From the NCBI GenBank assembly GCA_023418915.1, contig JAEZYU010000061.1, positions 1 through 64,000 of the forward strand: a DNA stretch of 64,000 nucleotides, written 5' to 3'. Position numbers and translations under genes: made by a program. The notes below the pieces were generated by a model, which was given only the letters and a program-made list of their open reading frames with translations, ran no database searches and was not told where the DNA came from. Source of the stretch: Bacillota bacterium (lineage in GTDB: Bacteria > Bacillota > Clostridia > Acetivibrionales > DTU013). Below are positions 34,925 to 44,285 of this stretch, piece after piece; the stretch's first letter is position 1, and the number at the start of each line of letters is the position of its first letter.

Positions 34925-36879
34925 ATCCCCAGCTCCTCAAAATTCGCTGAAATTGTATCCATTAACTGATTTGCTTCTGCCTGCAAAGTCAAGAGTTCCT
35001 TATGAATTTCAGTCATTCTTTCTTCAAAGTTTTCATCATCTTCTTCTACAGGAGCTACTCCCACATATGCACCCGGAGTAAGGCTCCAGTTCTTTTCTTC
35101 TATTTCATCTATAGTCGCAACTTTACATAGCCCCAAAATATCCTTATACTCACCTTCTCCAAATTTTTCAGTGAGCCATTTTGCTTCTTTTATCACTGTA
35201 CGGCAGGCCTTGATTTGAGATACAACCTCCTCTAGGCTAGCAGAAACAGACTTTTTAAAGCGATCCCAAGTTGTTGCGGATTCATCGATGGATTTAGCAA
35301 ACACCTTAGCTTCATCCTTCTCCAATCCATCACCGTACTCACAAAGTGCTTTTAACGATGCATTAAGTTCTGTAGTATACTTTTTCAACAAATCATTCAG
35401 CGGTAACAGCTGGTTAATATCCTCTGAAATTTTAACGATATCAGTAATCTGAACTCGCAATGGTTTAAGTTTCTCACCATAGCCATTCAACAATATCGAC
35501 ACACTTTCAAATGCAGCGTCTAGTTCTTTGCAATCATTGATAATTTGAGTACTATAATTCTGTAATAATTTTGTGTACTTTCCCTTTTCTCCACGATAGA
35601 GCCAGACTATGGCATTTAGGTTTTTCATCTGCCATTCACTCCACTCATTGAGTGTTCGATCCACTACGGTATAGTAATTACGAGAATCTATAAAAAGTAC
35701 TTTATCCTTTAATTCTTCTTTCTTTCCCTTATCAAAAAACCAAAGTGAACAAGGTAACGAAACCTTATAAAAGAAATTATTTGCTACTGACATTAAACAA
35801 TCTACATGTCCCGTCTGGATAAGCTGCTTTCTAATTTCTCTTTCCTTATTACCACTATCCGTAGCAGAAGCGGCCATAACAAAACCAGCACGTCCAGTAT
35901 CATTTAAATATGCATAGAAATATGAAATCCAGAGGTAGTTGGCGTTAGAGACTTCCTTTTTCTGATTTACTCCTGGCAGCCCAAAAGGTAAGCGTCCTGC
36001 ATTCTGAGTAGATTCTGCTTTTACTTTATCTACATTAAATGGAGGATTAGCCATTACATAATCGCAGCTACCTTCCAGATTATGAGCATCATGATAGAAG
36101 CTGTTAGCCTCATCACCAGATTTGATTTTTGCATTTAGTCCGTGTACAGCCATATTCATGATACATAACTTCGCATTAAACTCTACTTTTTCTTGTCCAT
36201 AAAAAGTCATTGCAGAATTAGCATTGATTTCTTCAGCGTTTACAAAATCACTGGAAGAAACAAACATTCCACCACTTCCACAGGAAGGATCCAACACTAT
36301 CCCATGAGTCGGCTCAATTACATTCACAATCATCTTTACCAAAGATTTAGGTGTAAAGAAAACTCCATCATCCGATGCGATAGCTGAAGCAAATTTATTT
36401 AAGAAATACTCATAAATACGTCCAAGGATATCATCGTTGATTTCATTCAATGCACTATTGTTAAAAATGCGCAACAATTCTTTCAACAAATCATTTCTGA
36501 AAGAAGTATATGTTTTGGGTAGTATTCCTTTCAATTGAGTACTCTCTGCCTCAATCAATTCCATAGCCTCATTGACTGCCTTCCCACAATCAGCATCGTC
36601 TGACAAATTGAGCAGATAATCATATCGAGCCTTTTCAGGTAAAAAAATAGCGCTTTTTTGTTTAAAATCACTTGACTCAACAGGAAGTACACGACCATTA
36701 CGTACAGGACGGTCTTTTAGTATTTGTGCCTCTACATATTTAAACCGGCTATATGCATAACGCAAAAAGATTAAACCAAGAACTGGCATACAATATTCCT
36801 GAGAACTTAATTTAGAACCTTGACGTAAAAGATCCGCAGATTCCCATAATTCTGATTCTAATTTTCTTATATTTATCAT
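34921..36879 (-). CDS. hsdM: Type I restriction methylase M subunit (N6-adenine)
   Basis: 652 residues with the SAM-binding motif DPSCGSGG near residue 200 and the catalytic NPPF near 280. The N-terminal helical domain (ESELWESADLLRQGSKLSSQ) is the HsdM_N part, and a long helical C-terminal region with coiled-coil character contacts HsdS. ATG 36879 follows GGAGG at eight bases; the five codons upstream to 36894 lie in that site. It is second in the operon behind an XRE regulator. Confidence 0.95.
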   Translation of the reverse strand: MINIRKLESELWESADLLRQGSKLSSQEYCMPVLGLIFLRYAYSRFKYVEAQILKDRPVRNGRVLPVESSDFKQKSAIFLPEKARYDYLLNLSDDADCGKAVNEAMELIEAESTQLKGILPKTYTSFRNDLLKELLRIFNNSALNEINDDILGRIYEYFLNKFASAIASDDGVFFTPKSLVKMIVNVIEPTHGIVLDPSCGSGGMFVSSSDFVNAEEINANSAMTFYGQEKVEFNAKLCIMNMAVHGLNAKIKSGDEANSFYHDAHNLEGSCDYVMANPPFNVDKVKAESTQNAGRLPFGLPGVNQKKEVSNANYLWISYFYAYLNDTGRAGFVMAASATDSGNKEREIRKQLIQTGHVDCLMSVANNFFYKVSLPCSLWFFDKGKKEELKDKVLFIDSRNYYTVVDRTLNEWSEWQMKNLNAIVWLYRGEKGKYTKLLQNYSTQIINDCKELDAAFESVSILLNGYGEKLKPLRVQITDIVKISEDINQLLPLNDLLKKYTTELNASLKALCEYGDGLEKDEAKVFAKSIDESATTWDRFKKSVSASLEEVVSQIKACRTVIKEAKWLTEKFGEGEYKDILGLCKVATIDEIEEKNWSLTPGAYVGVAPVEEDDENFEERMTEIHKELLTLQAEANQLMDTISANFEELGI

Positions 36880-36921
36880 TAAACAAGCCTCCATTTGTTT
36901 GGTAATTCACAATAATAAGCA

Positions 36922-37134
36922 TTAACTGCGTTTGTTATCTTCCATCTCCATGATATCGCAGACGTCACATTCCAAAGCAATGCAGATTTTTTGTATAATT
37001 TCTGTGCTAACATTTTCGTTTTTACCAAGCTTTGTAACCGTAGCAGAACTAATGCCCGCGAGCTTTTGCAGGTCTTTCTTTTTCATGTCTCTATCAATAA
37101 GAAGCTTCCAAAGCTTTTTATAACTAATTGCCAT
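36922..37134 (-). CDS. XRE-family regulator of the type I R-M operon
   Basis: 70 residues, a single HTH (MKKKDLQKLAGISSATVTKL) of the YozG/HTH_26 type, with an acidic end. ATG 37134 follows GAGGTGAT. It precedes hsdM by 42 bases and probably times methylase and nuclease expression like a C-protein. The dyad ATGTATAAGTACAT at 37152-37165 is a candidate operator. Confidence 0.8.
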   Translation of the reverse strand: MAISYKKLWKLLIDRDMKKKDLQKLAGISSATVTKLGKNENVSTEIIQKICIALECDVCDIMEMEDNKRS

Positions 37135-37151
37135 TCTAATCACCTCTATGT

Positions 37152-37165
37152 ATGTATAAGTACAT
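37152..37165 (-). promoter_or_regulatory. Candidate operator of the R-M regulator
   Basis: ATGTA-TAAG-TACAT, a five-base-arm dyad 18 bases upstream of the regulator start. A TATAAT lies further upstream, around 37180. Confidence 0.4.
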
Positions 37166-37357
37166 GATATCATTAGCATCATTATATTGCAAACATTTTC
37201 TTTAAGTTCGCATGACTTTTGATTTAAATTCAATAATTATTACTCTAAATCCTATTGTCAGGTGTATAGAATGTCACATCCATTCTATCTCCTCAACCCT
37301 GCTTATTTATCTATTCTGTCCACTCACCCCTACCTAATTTCAGACTCATTTTTACCA

Positions 37358-37400
37358 CAAAAAACACCCTCGATATGTTTCCATGTACACATATCGAGGG
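37358..37400 (-). terminator. Rho-independent terminator
   Basis: CCCTCGATATGT (37367-37378) pairs with ACATATCGAGGG (37389-37400), followed on the minus strand by GTGTTTTTTG. It would end transcripts coming from the oxidoreductase remnant. Confidence 0.75.
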
Positions 37401-37490
37401 TTTAAGTCGAGTTGACAGATTTACTTTCATTTTATGAAACCCAGTATTTCCAATGCTTTTCGGACTTTATTTTCTAGACATCAGACATAC

Positions 37491-37556
37491 CGTCTCCACA
37501 TGCCTTGAGTGGGCAAAAAAGATGTCGTTTGAAGCTGGTAGGGCCTTGGAGGAAGG
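37491..37556 (+). repeat. Dispersed repeat copy 5
   Basis: CGTCTCCACATGCCTTGAGT then GGGCAAAAAAGATGTCGTTT and the GGGCCTTGGAGG tail (same subtype as the copies at 961 and 52767). Confidence 0.7.
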
Positions 37557-37620
37557 TTTGTGTTAGCACAGGGTACAGCACAGAGGAACCGTCCCACTGT
37601 GTTCTATATATCTTGAGCAA

Positions 37621-38443
37621 CTATTCCGTTGGAATCAGCAGGTTCATGTTGTCATAGCTCCCACGTCTTAAATGAAGGGTATCAATTCCTATTCCTTTGA
37701 GTATTTTTGCCATCTCTATGGTTTCGTTAAGCTCTCTTCCACCCGGAAAACCATGGTCTAGGGCCAAGCCAACAATCAAAGGAAAGTCTCTTCCAACATG
37801 TTTCCTTGCACTTTCAATACATTCTAATAAAAACCTCATTCGGTTTTCCAGGCTTCCTCCATATTCATCGGTTCTGCGGTTCCATACAGAGGATAAAAAT
37901 TGATCTCCCAAGTAAGCAGTAAAGTGGACATAGATGATGTCAAAGCCGGTCTGTTTTGCTAGTCCTGCAGCTTTGCCATAAGCCTCTGTCAGCTCAGCGA
38001 TTTCAACTTTTGTTAATTCACGGGTTTTTATCCCCGGATTTCCCAGTAGACCATTTTCCGAAGGCCCTACCGGCCATTTTTCTTTAAGGGCATCATCTGC
38101 CAATCTTCCAGTTCCAGGAGATAACTCGATTGCAATTTTTGCGTCGTATCTGTGTGCCATTTCTGTTATCTCGTGGAAATATTTGATTTGATTCGCTGAG
38201 TTCAAAGTAGCGTATCCATAGGTTAGAGGATAGGGGTCTACATTTTTCTCTGCTTTGACATGTGTGGTGATAATCAGCCCAACGCCGCCTTTTGCCCTAG
38301 CTTTATAATACTCGAAATATCTTTGACCAAGGACAGGGGGTTCTCCTATTGAAAAATGTGTGTTCATTGGTGACATGACCAATCTGTTCTTGATTTTTTA
38401 AATTGCCTATATGAGCTGGTTCGAATAGTTTATCGTAAGCCAT
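37621..38443 (-). pseudogene. Old yellow enzyme family oxidoreductase, frameshifted and truncated
   Basis: The start MAYDKLFEPAHIGNLK (ATG 38443) is in one frame, and the rest (IKNRLVMSPMNTHFSIGEPP onward) in another. An A6 run at 38394-38399 has one base too many. The remainder follows an OYE FMN barrel: LIITTHVKAEKNVDPY, FDIIYVHFTAYLGDQFLSSV and NRRTDEYGGSLENRMRF. It stops after about 270 residues with no 4Fe-4S or NAD(P)H domain, unlike BaiCD/2,4-dienoyl-CoA reductase types of about 650 residues. A standalone short form is possible if the frameshift is a sequencing error. Confidence 0.75.
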
Positions 38444-38850
38444 TATTATACCTCCATCATTTTTATACATTCTTTAATTTGTGAAACAAGCAGCAGGATT
38501 ATACTCCAGTGGCTTAATAAGAAAAATAAATTTGTATTTGACCTCATTGATTGTCCTCTGTGCTATTCCTGTTACTCTTCTATTTGATGCCCACTTTTTT
38601 CACTATATACAACGGGCTTTTACAGGACGAAACCGATGATATAGCCGCCATGCGGGAATCGTTTATTTTCGTTACCTCGTTAGCATACTGCCGGTTTTCC
38701 TCGGTGTGCTGATGATGATTGAAAGCATCGTTTACTTTGTAATCGCGATGGTGGAATAGGGTCGTAAATTCTGATATAATGCTTTAAAGCAGATTTGATT
38801 TCGGCTATTTTACAACGCTTTTTATATAATCATCCACAGGAGAAAACTAA
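38444..38850. other. Gene-poor stretch with a membrane-protein scrap
   Basis: On the plus strand at 38688-38759, 23 codons and a stop read LPVFLGVLMMIESIVYFVIA, a C-terminal membrane helix of a lost gene. Decayed coding sequence of the same kind precedes it from about 38560. No intact gene. Confidence 0.4.
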
Positions 38851-39891
38851 ATGTATGATGTAATAATCATTGGCGCAGGCCCAACAGGCTGTACCGCCGC
38901 ACGGGAATTGGCCTGCAATGGGTATAATGTATTATTGGTTGAAAAATTCAAAATGCCAAGAAACAAATCCTGCTCCGGTGTCCTTATAAAGAAGTCAATG
39001 GATTTGGTCCGGCAATACTATGGCGAAGATACGCCGAAGCATACCATGTGCACGCCGAATGATAACCGGGGCATGATTTTCACCAACGATAAAGGTAAAG
39101 AGTTTCGTTATGAACAGGAAGGACTAAATATATGGCGAAGCTCCTTTGATTACTGGCTGGCAACAAGAGCATCCGAAGCCGGTGCCGAACTACGGGATGG
39201 AACCGCCGCCCTGTCGTGTGAGGGACAGAAAAACTGCGTTCTCGTAAATCTCAAGGGTGCTTCTTCATATTGTGAAAAAGCAAAGATAGTTATTTGCTGT
39301 GATGGTGTAGTAGGTACTGTTAAGCGAAAGCTGACACATACACCTCAAAGCTATATAACGACTTATCAAGCCTTTAATAAAGGTTCCATTGATTTGGATT
39401 ATCATTACTTTTATGCCTATTTACAGCCCCATCTATCGGAATATGATGCGTGGTTTAACGTAAAAGACGATCATCTCATTTTTGGCGTGTCTGCAAAGGA
39501 TACAAGTAAAATTGAACATTACTATTCCAAATTTATTGCATATATGGAAAAACATCACAAGTTAAGAATTGAAGAGCAAGAAAAAAATGAAAAATGGCTT
39601 ATGCCACACATTATGCCCGGATGTCCTATAGAATACGGAAACGGGAAAGTGTTGTTTGCGGGTGAAACAGCAGGATTTCTTAACCCCATGGGCGAGGGGA
39701 TTTCGGCCGGAATGGAAAGCGGGTATGCGGCTGCGAAGGCGATTGAGAAAATAGATTTAGATAGTGATTGGAGCATGGAAACACTATCTAAGCTTTATCA
39801 AAATAACACTTCTGCTTTGAAAAACTATATGGAACGACAATGGAATTTTGTTGCAAATATGTCGGGAACGTTCGGCTGCATGAAATTATGA
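38851..39891 (+). CDS. FAD-dependent oxidoreductase, geranylgeranyl-reductase-like
   Basis: 346 residues. The N-terminal Rossmann motif GAGPTGCTAARELACNGYNV with the acidic end VEK binds FAD, and KSCSGVLIKKS matches the second conserved region of this group. Near the C-terminus, VLFAGETAGFLNPMGEGISA is the GD-like motif that contacts the flavin ribityl chain. Relatives reduce isoprenoid or ring double bonds; the substrate here is unknown. ATG 38851 follows CAGGAG. It is a single plus-strand gene. Confidence 0.82.
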   Translation: MYDVIIIGAGPTGCTAARELACNGYNVLLVEKFKMPRNKSCSGVLIKKSMDLVRQYYGEDTPKHTMCTPNDNRGMIFTNDKGKEFRYEQEGLNIWRSSFDYWLATRASEAGAELRDGTAALSCEGQKNCVLVNLKGASSYCEKAKIVICCDGVVGTVKRKLTHTPQSYITTYQAFNKGSIDLDYHYFYAYLQPHLSEYDAWFNVKDDHLIFGVSAKDTSKIEHYYSKFIAYMEKHHKLRIEEQEKNEKWLMPHIMPGCPIEYGNGKVLFAGETAGFLNPMGEGISAGMESGYAAAKAIEKIDLDSDWSMETLSKLYQNNTSALKNYMERQWNFVANMSGTFGCMKL

Positions 39892-39964
39892 GCATAACAT
39901 TAACCTATTTAGTGAATCTCCGGTCGCCTCCCTAAATACAAAATTATCTGATACAATGATTGTC

Positions 39965-40056
39965 AACGCCGGGATATAATTGACCATGGCCCCCGAGTGA
40001 AAATTGATCACTTTCAACCGAATAAAAATTGACCACTCCCCTAAAATAAGCTACCT
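39965..40056 (+). mobile_element. Solo IS21-family end
   Basis: Three copies of an AAAATTGACCA-like unit (ATAATTGACCATG, AAAATTGATCACT, AAAATTGACCACT) spaced about 20-30 bp apart, as in IS21 terminal repeats. No transposase gene is attached. Confidence 0.5.
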
Positions 40057-40153
40057 TTTTGAGTTGACAAGACTTAAAGGTAGGATAACACATATCATGT
40101 CAAAGCCGGAAGAAGTAGTACTAACCTGCAGAAATAAAATTTATATGAAATAC

Positions 40154-40189
40154 TTGACATCATGTCAAAAATATTATACATTATGTATA
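40154..40189 (+). promoter_or_regulatory. Promoter with two palindromes 21 bp apart
   Basis: -35 TTGACA (40154-40159), 17-bp spacer, -10 TACATT (40177-40182). Palindrome TTGACATCATGTCAA (40154-40168) covers the -35 and TATACATTATGTATA (40175-40189) covers the -10. Centres are 21 bp apart, two helical turns. Confidence 0.65.
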
Positions 40190-40226
40190 TAACATATAAC
40201 TTATTGTAAAAAGGAGTGTACTTGCT

Positions 40227-40733
40227 ATGTCATATCAGGAAAAGAAAACGATTGTTTCGCTTGTGGCGGGACTGTTGATTTTGGCAGCATATTGCATCTA
40301 TGTGTTCAACAAAATTCAGTCGGGTACGGCTGCCCCGGATGATTTGAAGTTTTGGGCGACGGCAATGCTGGTATTTATAGGAATTGGAGTTGTCGCACTA
40401 ATCGTTATTCTAATCGTATTTCATATTCTGCTTTCTATCACAATGGCAGTCAAGGAAGAAATGCTGAACGGAGAATATGATGACAAGAAAATAGAAAAAA
40501 CACTCGAACTGGATATGGTTGAGGACGAAATGGATAAGCTAATTGGGCTGAAAGCAATGAGGATTAGTTATGCTGTTGTAGGTATAGGATTTATTGCGGC
40601 GTTGGTATCTCTTGTATTGAATTATTCTCCCGCAGTGATGCTCAACATCATGTTTTTCTCTTTCGGTATCGGTTCGATGATGGAAGGCGTCACCCAACTA
40701 TACTTTTATAGGAGGGGAGTCAGAAATGGCTAA
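40227..40733 (+). CDS. Membrane protein paired with HTH regulator
   Basis: 168 residues with four predicted membrane helices (TIVSLVAGLLILAAYCIYVF; TAMLVFIGIGVVALIVILIV; ISYAVVGIGFIAALVSLVL; MLNIMFFSFGIGSMMEGV) and a charged loop between helices 2 and 3. The gene overlaps the following XRE gene by eight bases. Such membrane/HTH pairs are frequent in Firmicutes and may form a membrane-tethered sensing pair; the signal is unknown. AAGGAG lies ten bases before the ATG. Confidence 0.72.
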   Translation: MSYQEKKTIVSLVAGLLILAAYCIYVFNKIQSGTAAPDDLKFWATAMLVFIGIGVVALIVILIVFHILLSITMAVKEEMLNGEYDDKKIEKTLELDMVEDEMDKLIGLKAMRISYAVVGIGFIAALVSLVLNYSPAVMLNIMFFSFGIGSMMEGVTQLYFYRRGVRNG

Positions 40734-40950
40734 GAAGATTGAGATAACGAACAACATCAGAAAATTGCGCTTCTTTGCCAATGAAATGACACAGCAGCAA
40801 CTTGCTGAAAAAGCCGGAGCCTCCAGACAAACCATTATGGCCATAGAAGCGGGTAAGTATTCCCCCTCCCTGGAACTGGCATTTAAGATCGCCGATGTGT
40901 TCGATGTTAAAATCGGAGAAGTTTTCGATTATGAAGTTAAAGGAGATTAA
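40726..40950 (+). CDS. XRE-family HTH regulator
   Basis: 74 residues, single HTH: TQQQLAEKAGASRQTIMAIE, then KYSPSLELAFKIADVFDVKI and the ending GEVFDYEVKGD. This YozG/HTH_3 type is typical of small regulators. It is translationally coupled to the membrane protein gene and probably acts on the two palindromes upstream of that gene. Confidence 0.85.
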   Translation: MAKKIEITNNIRKLRFFANEMTQQQLAEKAGASRQTIMAIEAGKYSPSLELAFKIADVFDVKIGEVFDYEVKGD

Positions 40951-40954
40951 AAAA

Positions 40955-41275
40955 ATGACAGACTTAAAAAAAGCAGCCAGAATAGTAGGGTATCAATTCT
41001 GAATGCTCCGGATTACATGGTAAAGCTTTCGGAAAATAAAACCAGCGTTGTGTTTCTCAAGACACGGCTTCTTCCCTTCTGGCTGTCCCTGTGGGGACCC
41101 GGTTGGAGCCATATTGTATATCTCCACCCCTATCTTCATGATGCTTGGTCTAGATTTTGAATTCCTGCAGTACATTTTAGGCGTGCAGGAAATGGTTATG
41201 GCGGTCTGGCTGATTGTAAAAGGATTTAATAAGTCCGTCATCAGCTCGTTGATGATAAACACGAATCAATAAGAA
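40955..41275 (+). pseudogene. DUF4386 membrane protein, decayed
   Basis: The reading starts MTDLKKAARIVG at 40955 and hits a stop after 15 codons. A second frame has NAPDYMVKLSENKTSVVFLK, and a third has STPIFMMLGLDFEFLQYIL and VQEMVMAVWLIVKGFN, the usual end of DUF4386 proteins. At least two deletions are needed to explain it. An intact DUF4386 gene follows, so this is probably the decayed first member of a tandem pair. Confidence 0.65.
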
Positions 41276-41300
41276 GTGAGAAAATTAAGGAGGCAAAAAA

Positions 41301-41987
41301 ATGAGTTCAAACAAGAGAACAGCACGAATAGCGGGTCTTTTATTCCTGATGATGGTAGTATTCGGTTTACTAGCGGAGATTTTCTTCCGTCAAAAGCTAT
41401 TCGTTTCGGATGACGCTGCTTTGACGGCAAACAACGTTTTGTCCAATGCTTTTTTATACCGGGCGGGCATAATAAGCGATATCCTCATGGCCCTAAGCTA
41501 TCTGTTTACTGCCTTGGCGCTATATAAGCTGCTTTCTCCGGTAGATAAGAGCATAGCCTCAGCAATGGTCGTTTTTGCAGCTGCAGGCAGCGTATTGCTT
41601 ATATTTAATATTCTGATTGAAATTGCGCCGCTCTATATTTTAAGCGGAAATGATTATCTGAGCGCTTTTAATACCAGCCAGCAGCAATCCCTGGCAATGC
41701 TCTTTTATAATCTATATCAGCATGGATATATGATCGGCCAGATTTTCTTTTCCCTATGGGTACTGCCTCTTGGAGTTTTAATTTATAAGTCAGGATTCAT
41801 TCCAAGGGTACTCGGTATTTTGTTTGTAGTTGAAACAATATTGGGTTTGATGACGGTTATCGTGCATTTTCTTGTTCCGAATGGAACGCTGGAGACAATC
41901 ATGATGCTACCGATGATGGTCACTGAATTCTCATTTATGTTTTATTTATTGATTCGAGGAATTAATGAATCTAAATTGTTGAAGTGA
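41301..41987 (+). CDS. DUF4386 domain integral membrane protein
   Basis: 228 residues with six predicted membrane helices. The N-terminal RTARIAGLLFLMMVVFGLLA, middle ALSYLFTALALYKLL and IGQIFFSLWVLPLGVLIYKS are the DUF4386 hallmarks. The role is unknown. It lies in a plus-strand run behind the HTH gene and a decayed paralogue. AAGGAGG lies seven bases before the ATG. The stop codon coincides with the breakpoint where a DUF1016 nuclease fragment begins. Confidence 0.8.
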   Translation: MSSNKRTARIAGLLFLMMVVFGLLAEIFFRQKLFVSDDAALTANNVLSNAFLYRAGIISDILMALSYLFTALALYKLLSPVDKSIASAMVVFAAAGSVLLIFNILIEIAPLYILSGNDYLSAFNTSQQQSLAMLFYNLYQHGYMIGQIFFSLWVLPLGVLIYKSGFIPRVLGILFVVETILGLMTVIVHFLVPNGTLETIMMLPMMVTEFSFMFYLLIRGINESKLLK

Positions 41988-42142
41988 AGTTTGGCAAAGG
42001 GTTCTTGTTTGAGGCACGGCAAAAACGGTTTACATATGACGAGGATAGCTATTGGGTGGATTTGGTCTTTTACAACCGTCTTCTCCAGTGTTATATCCTC
42101 ATTGACCTGAAAACAGGAAAATTGAAACATCAGGATTTAGGA
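41980..42142 (+). pseudogene. DUF1016/YhcG nuclease-domain fragment, displaced
   Basis: On the plus strand, 50 codons (VEVKFGKGFLFEARQKRFTY, DLVFYNRLLQCYILIDLKTG, KLKHQDLGQ) are the PD-(D/E)XK core of YhcG-type proteins, with Asp of WVDL and the D-L-K catalytic pair. It has no N-terminal part and runs head-to-head against a DUF1016 N-terminal gene on the opposite strand. Confidence 0.75.
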
Positions 42143-42174
42143 CAAAAAATTAGAAATAAGTATTTCATGAATAA

Positions 42175-42924
42175 TCAATCTGTTGATGAGGTAGTTGATG
42201 GATTTTGTGACAGCCTGGCGATTATCGTCGATTCCAGATCCGATTCAGAATATGCCGTATCCTCATCCATATTGAGGAACTCCAGGACGAGCGGATTCTT
42301 CAATATATCCTTCGGTTTTTCTATCGTTTGCCCTTCAAGAGCAAGCCGCATAACCTCGTCCTTGTTACGCGAGAGAGCAAGCCGCTCATACAGACTACTT
42401 CCATGGTGCCGTTGTAATTCGCGGTAAGTCCATTTTTGATTGGCAGCTTCGATTTCATAAAATCGCCGCTCATCCTCGCTCTTGATTCGCATTAAAATCA
42501 AATAATGTGACCATCCAAGTCTAAAAGGGTTTGATTCGGCAAACAATGTTTGCCCTATTCCAGTCAAATCCATTTTTTCAGATTTGCCAAACATTGTTTG
42601 CCGAATTGATACCCCATATATTTGATAAAATTTTCTTGCGTTTTTAAGGGTACTTTCGGAGAATCCTCTACCACATCGTTCCGTAAGGTATGCCGCAAGT
42701 TTCTCCAAAAGCCCTCGTCCGTACTCTGCACGAACCGCACCTCCTTGCTCCTCCTCGACAATCATCCGCCCTATTTCAAAGTAGGTAATGCTCATCATAA
42801 GATCGGCTGTGCGCCCAACAAAACTACGCACATTTTCTATAAGTTTGGGGACATTTTCAAAAAAACTATTGCTGCCAATATTAATAATTTCGCTCAACGA
42901 AAATCCCTCCCTTACAGTTCTCAT
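42175..42924 (-). pseudogene. DUF1016/YhcG N-terminal part
   Basis: 249 codons encode the DUF1016 N-terminal domain (FVGRTADLMMSITYFEIGRM, LAAYLTERCGRGFSESTLKN, YRELQRHHGSSLYERLALSR) and run up to YSESDLESTIIARL. In complete proteins the nuclease core follows directly. Here the frame ends after a few unrelated residues, and a nuclease core lies just beyond on the opposite strand. The protein as encoded lacks its catalytic part. Confidence 0.75.
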
Positions 42925-43361
42925 AATAGTTATCTTTTTATCAGAACCACCCTTGCAATTAATTAATATATATTAATCAATTATACACACGAACCCGATA
43001 AATCAATTGTAATAAAGGTTGGGCTTCCTGGCAATACCTACCACCTATAATTAAACCAGATTCTGTAAAGGTAGTTGAAATGCTATCATTATATGTATAG
43101 TTACTCATAAACCCTTTAATTTTCTAGATCGTAGAGCTTGTCATCTTTTTTATCTCCTCAAGGGTCACACCTCTTTGGGCTATTGTACACACGGCTCAAA
43201 TTATTTATTTTCAAGGCTTCACGTCCTCTCCAGCAAGCAGCAGCATTCTGTGTGCGTTGAGTGGGTAAAAAAGATGTCGCACCCCTCTAGTATCCCCTTG
43301 GCGGGAATGTATCTGATATGCTTATATATTCTAAAGGCGTCGAATTCGACGCCTTTAAATG
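42925..43361. other. Gene-free stretch with dispersed repeat
   Basis: AT-rich sequence without a supportable gene. It holds dispersed repeat copy 6 at 43251-43310. Confidence 0.45.
43251..43310 (+). repeat. Dispersed repeat copy 6
   Basis: TGTGCGTTGAGTGGGTAAAA followed by AAGATGTCGCACCCCTCTAG and the TATCCCCTTGGCGGG tail (subtype of 4651 and 7376). The 5' arm of the core dyad is degenerate. Confidence 0.65.
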
Positions 43362-44050
43362 TTATTCTTCATTCCTTATGCCCTCAATTAATTTATCAAA
43401 GTCAGATTGAAACAGCTTGTCCTGGATAATGCGATATTTCTCAAACTCACTTTCAGCATGAGCTTTAGCAATTTCCGCTGTTACCTTTCCTGCATCCATT
43501 AAAACATTACGGTCAGTTGCCTGTATGAAACGATTCAATCGAGTTTCCCAATCCTGCATGGTCACGGGTATATGTCGAAGAGCCATATCTTCTGCAATAT
43601 CCAAATATGCAGAAACCAGCCGTTGCAACTGCCCCATTTCAAATTCGCTAAGGTAGTTTTTCGCTACCGATACATCAAATTTCTGAATTTTTCCATGAGG
43701 CCCGCCCGTTCATTGTTCACTTTAAAACCCACGGCAATAATCATTTGAAGATTATAATGTTTAATTTCTCGTGTAACTTGGCGTAATCCCTCTGTTTGAA
43801 CTATTCGGAAATTCCGAATAGTTGCTTCCTGTACAAGTTCACTATCCGTATAAATCTTAGAAATATGCTCGTTTATAGTATGAACCTCTACATTGTATAG
43901 TGTTGCTAGCATTTTCTGCGTAAGCCAGATGTTTTCGTCCTCATAGTGCATTTCAAAGCTTTGAGGATCATCTCCTGTTGCTGCAACGTATGTCAAGTAT
44001 TCTGCTGCACTGGAACGGATGGTGATTTCGTTATTCTTTTTCTTTGCCAT
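43362..44050 (-). pseudogene. RhuM-family protein, internal deletion and frameshift
   Basis: The N-terminal 120 codons (YEDENIWLTQKMLATLYNVE, HTINEHISKIYTDSELVQEA, YNLQMIIAVGFKVNNERA) match the RhuM family. The C-terminal 110 codons (KFDVSVAKNYLSEFEMGQLQ and AESEFEKYRIIQDKLFQSDF) match its end. About 110 residues between them are missing, and the two parts are in different frames at about 43690. RhuM proteins are named from a Salmonella pathogenicity island and are widespread in mobile DNA; their role is unclear. Confidence 0.75.
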
Positions 44051-44285
44051 AAGGTTTATTTCCTCCGCTTTGATTTATTGATAATCTGTATCCAAATACC
44101 TAACAGTCGCAATTTGTGATTGTTTAATTTTTTTCTCTATGCCAAACATTTGTTCGTATTTATTCTATCTAAAATATTTACCTGTGTAAAGAGTTATAAG
44201 AGTAATTCTGTCAAATATATACTTCTCAATTTGTCATAAAATCAATTCGTCATTTAAAGTCAAATGTTAACAATCACTCTTTTTG

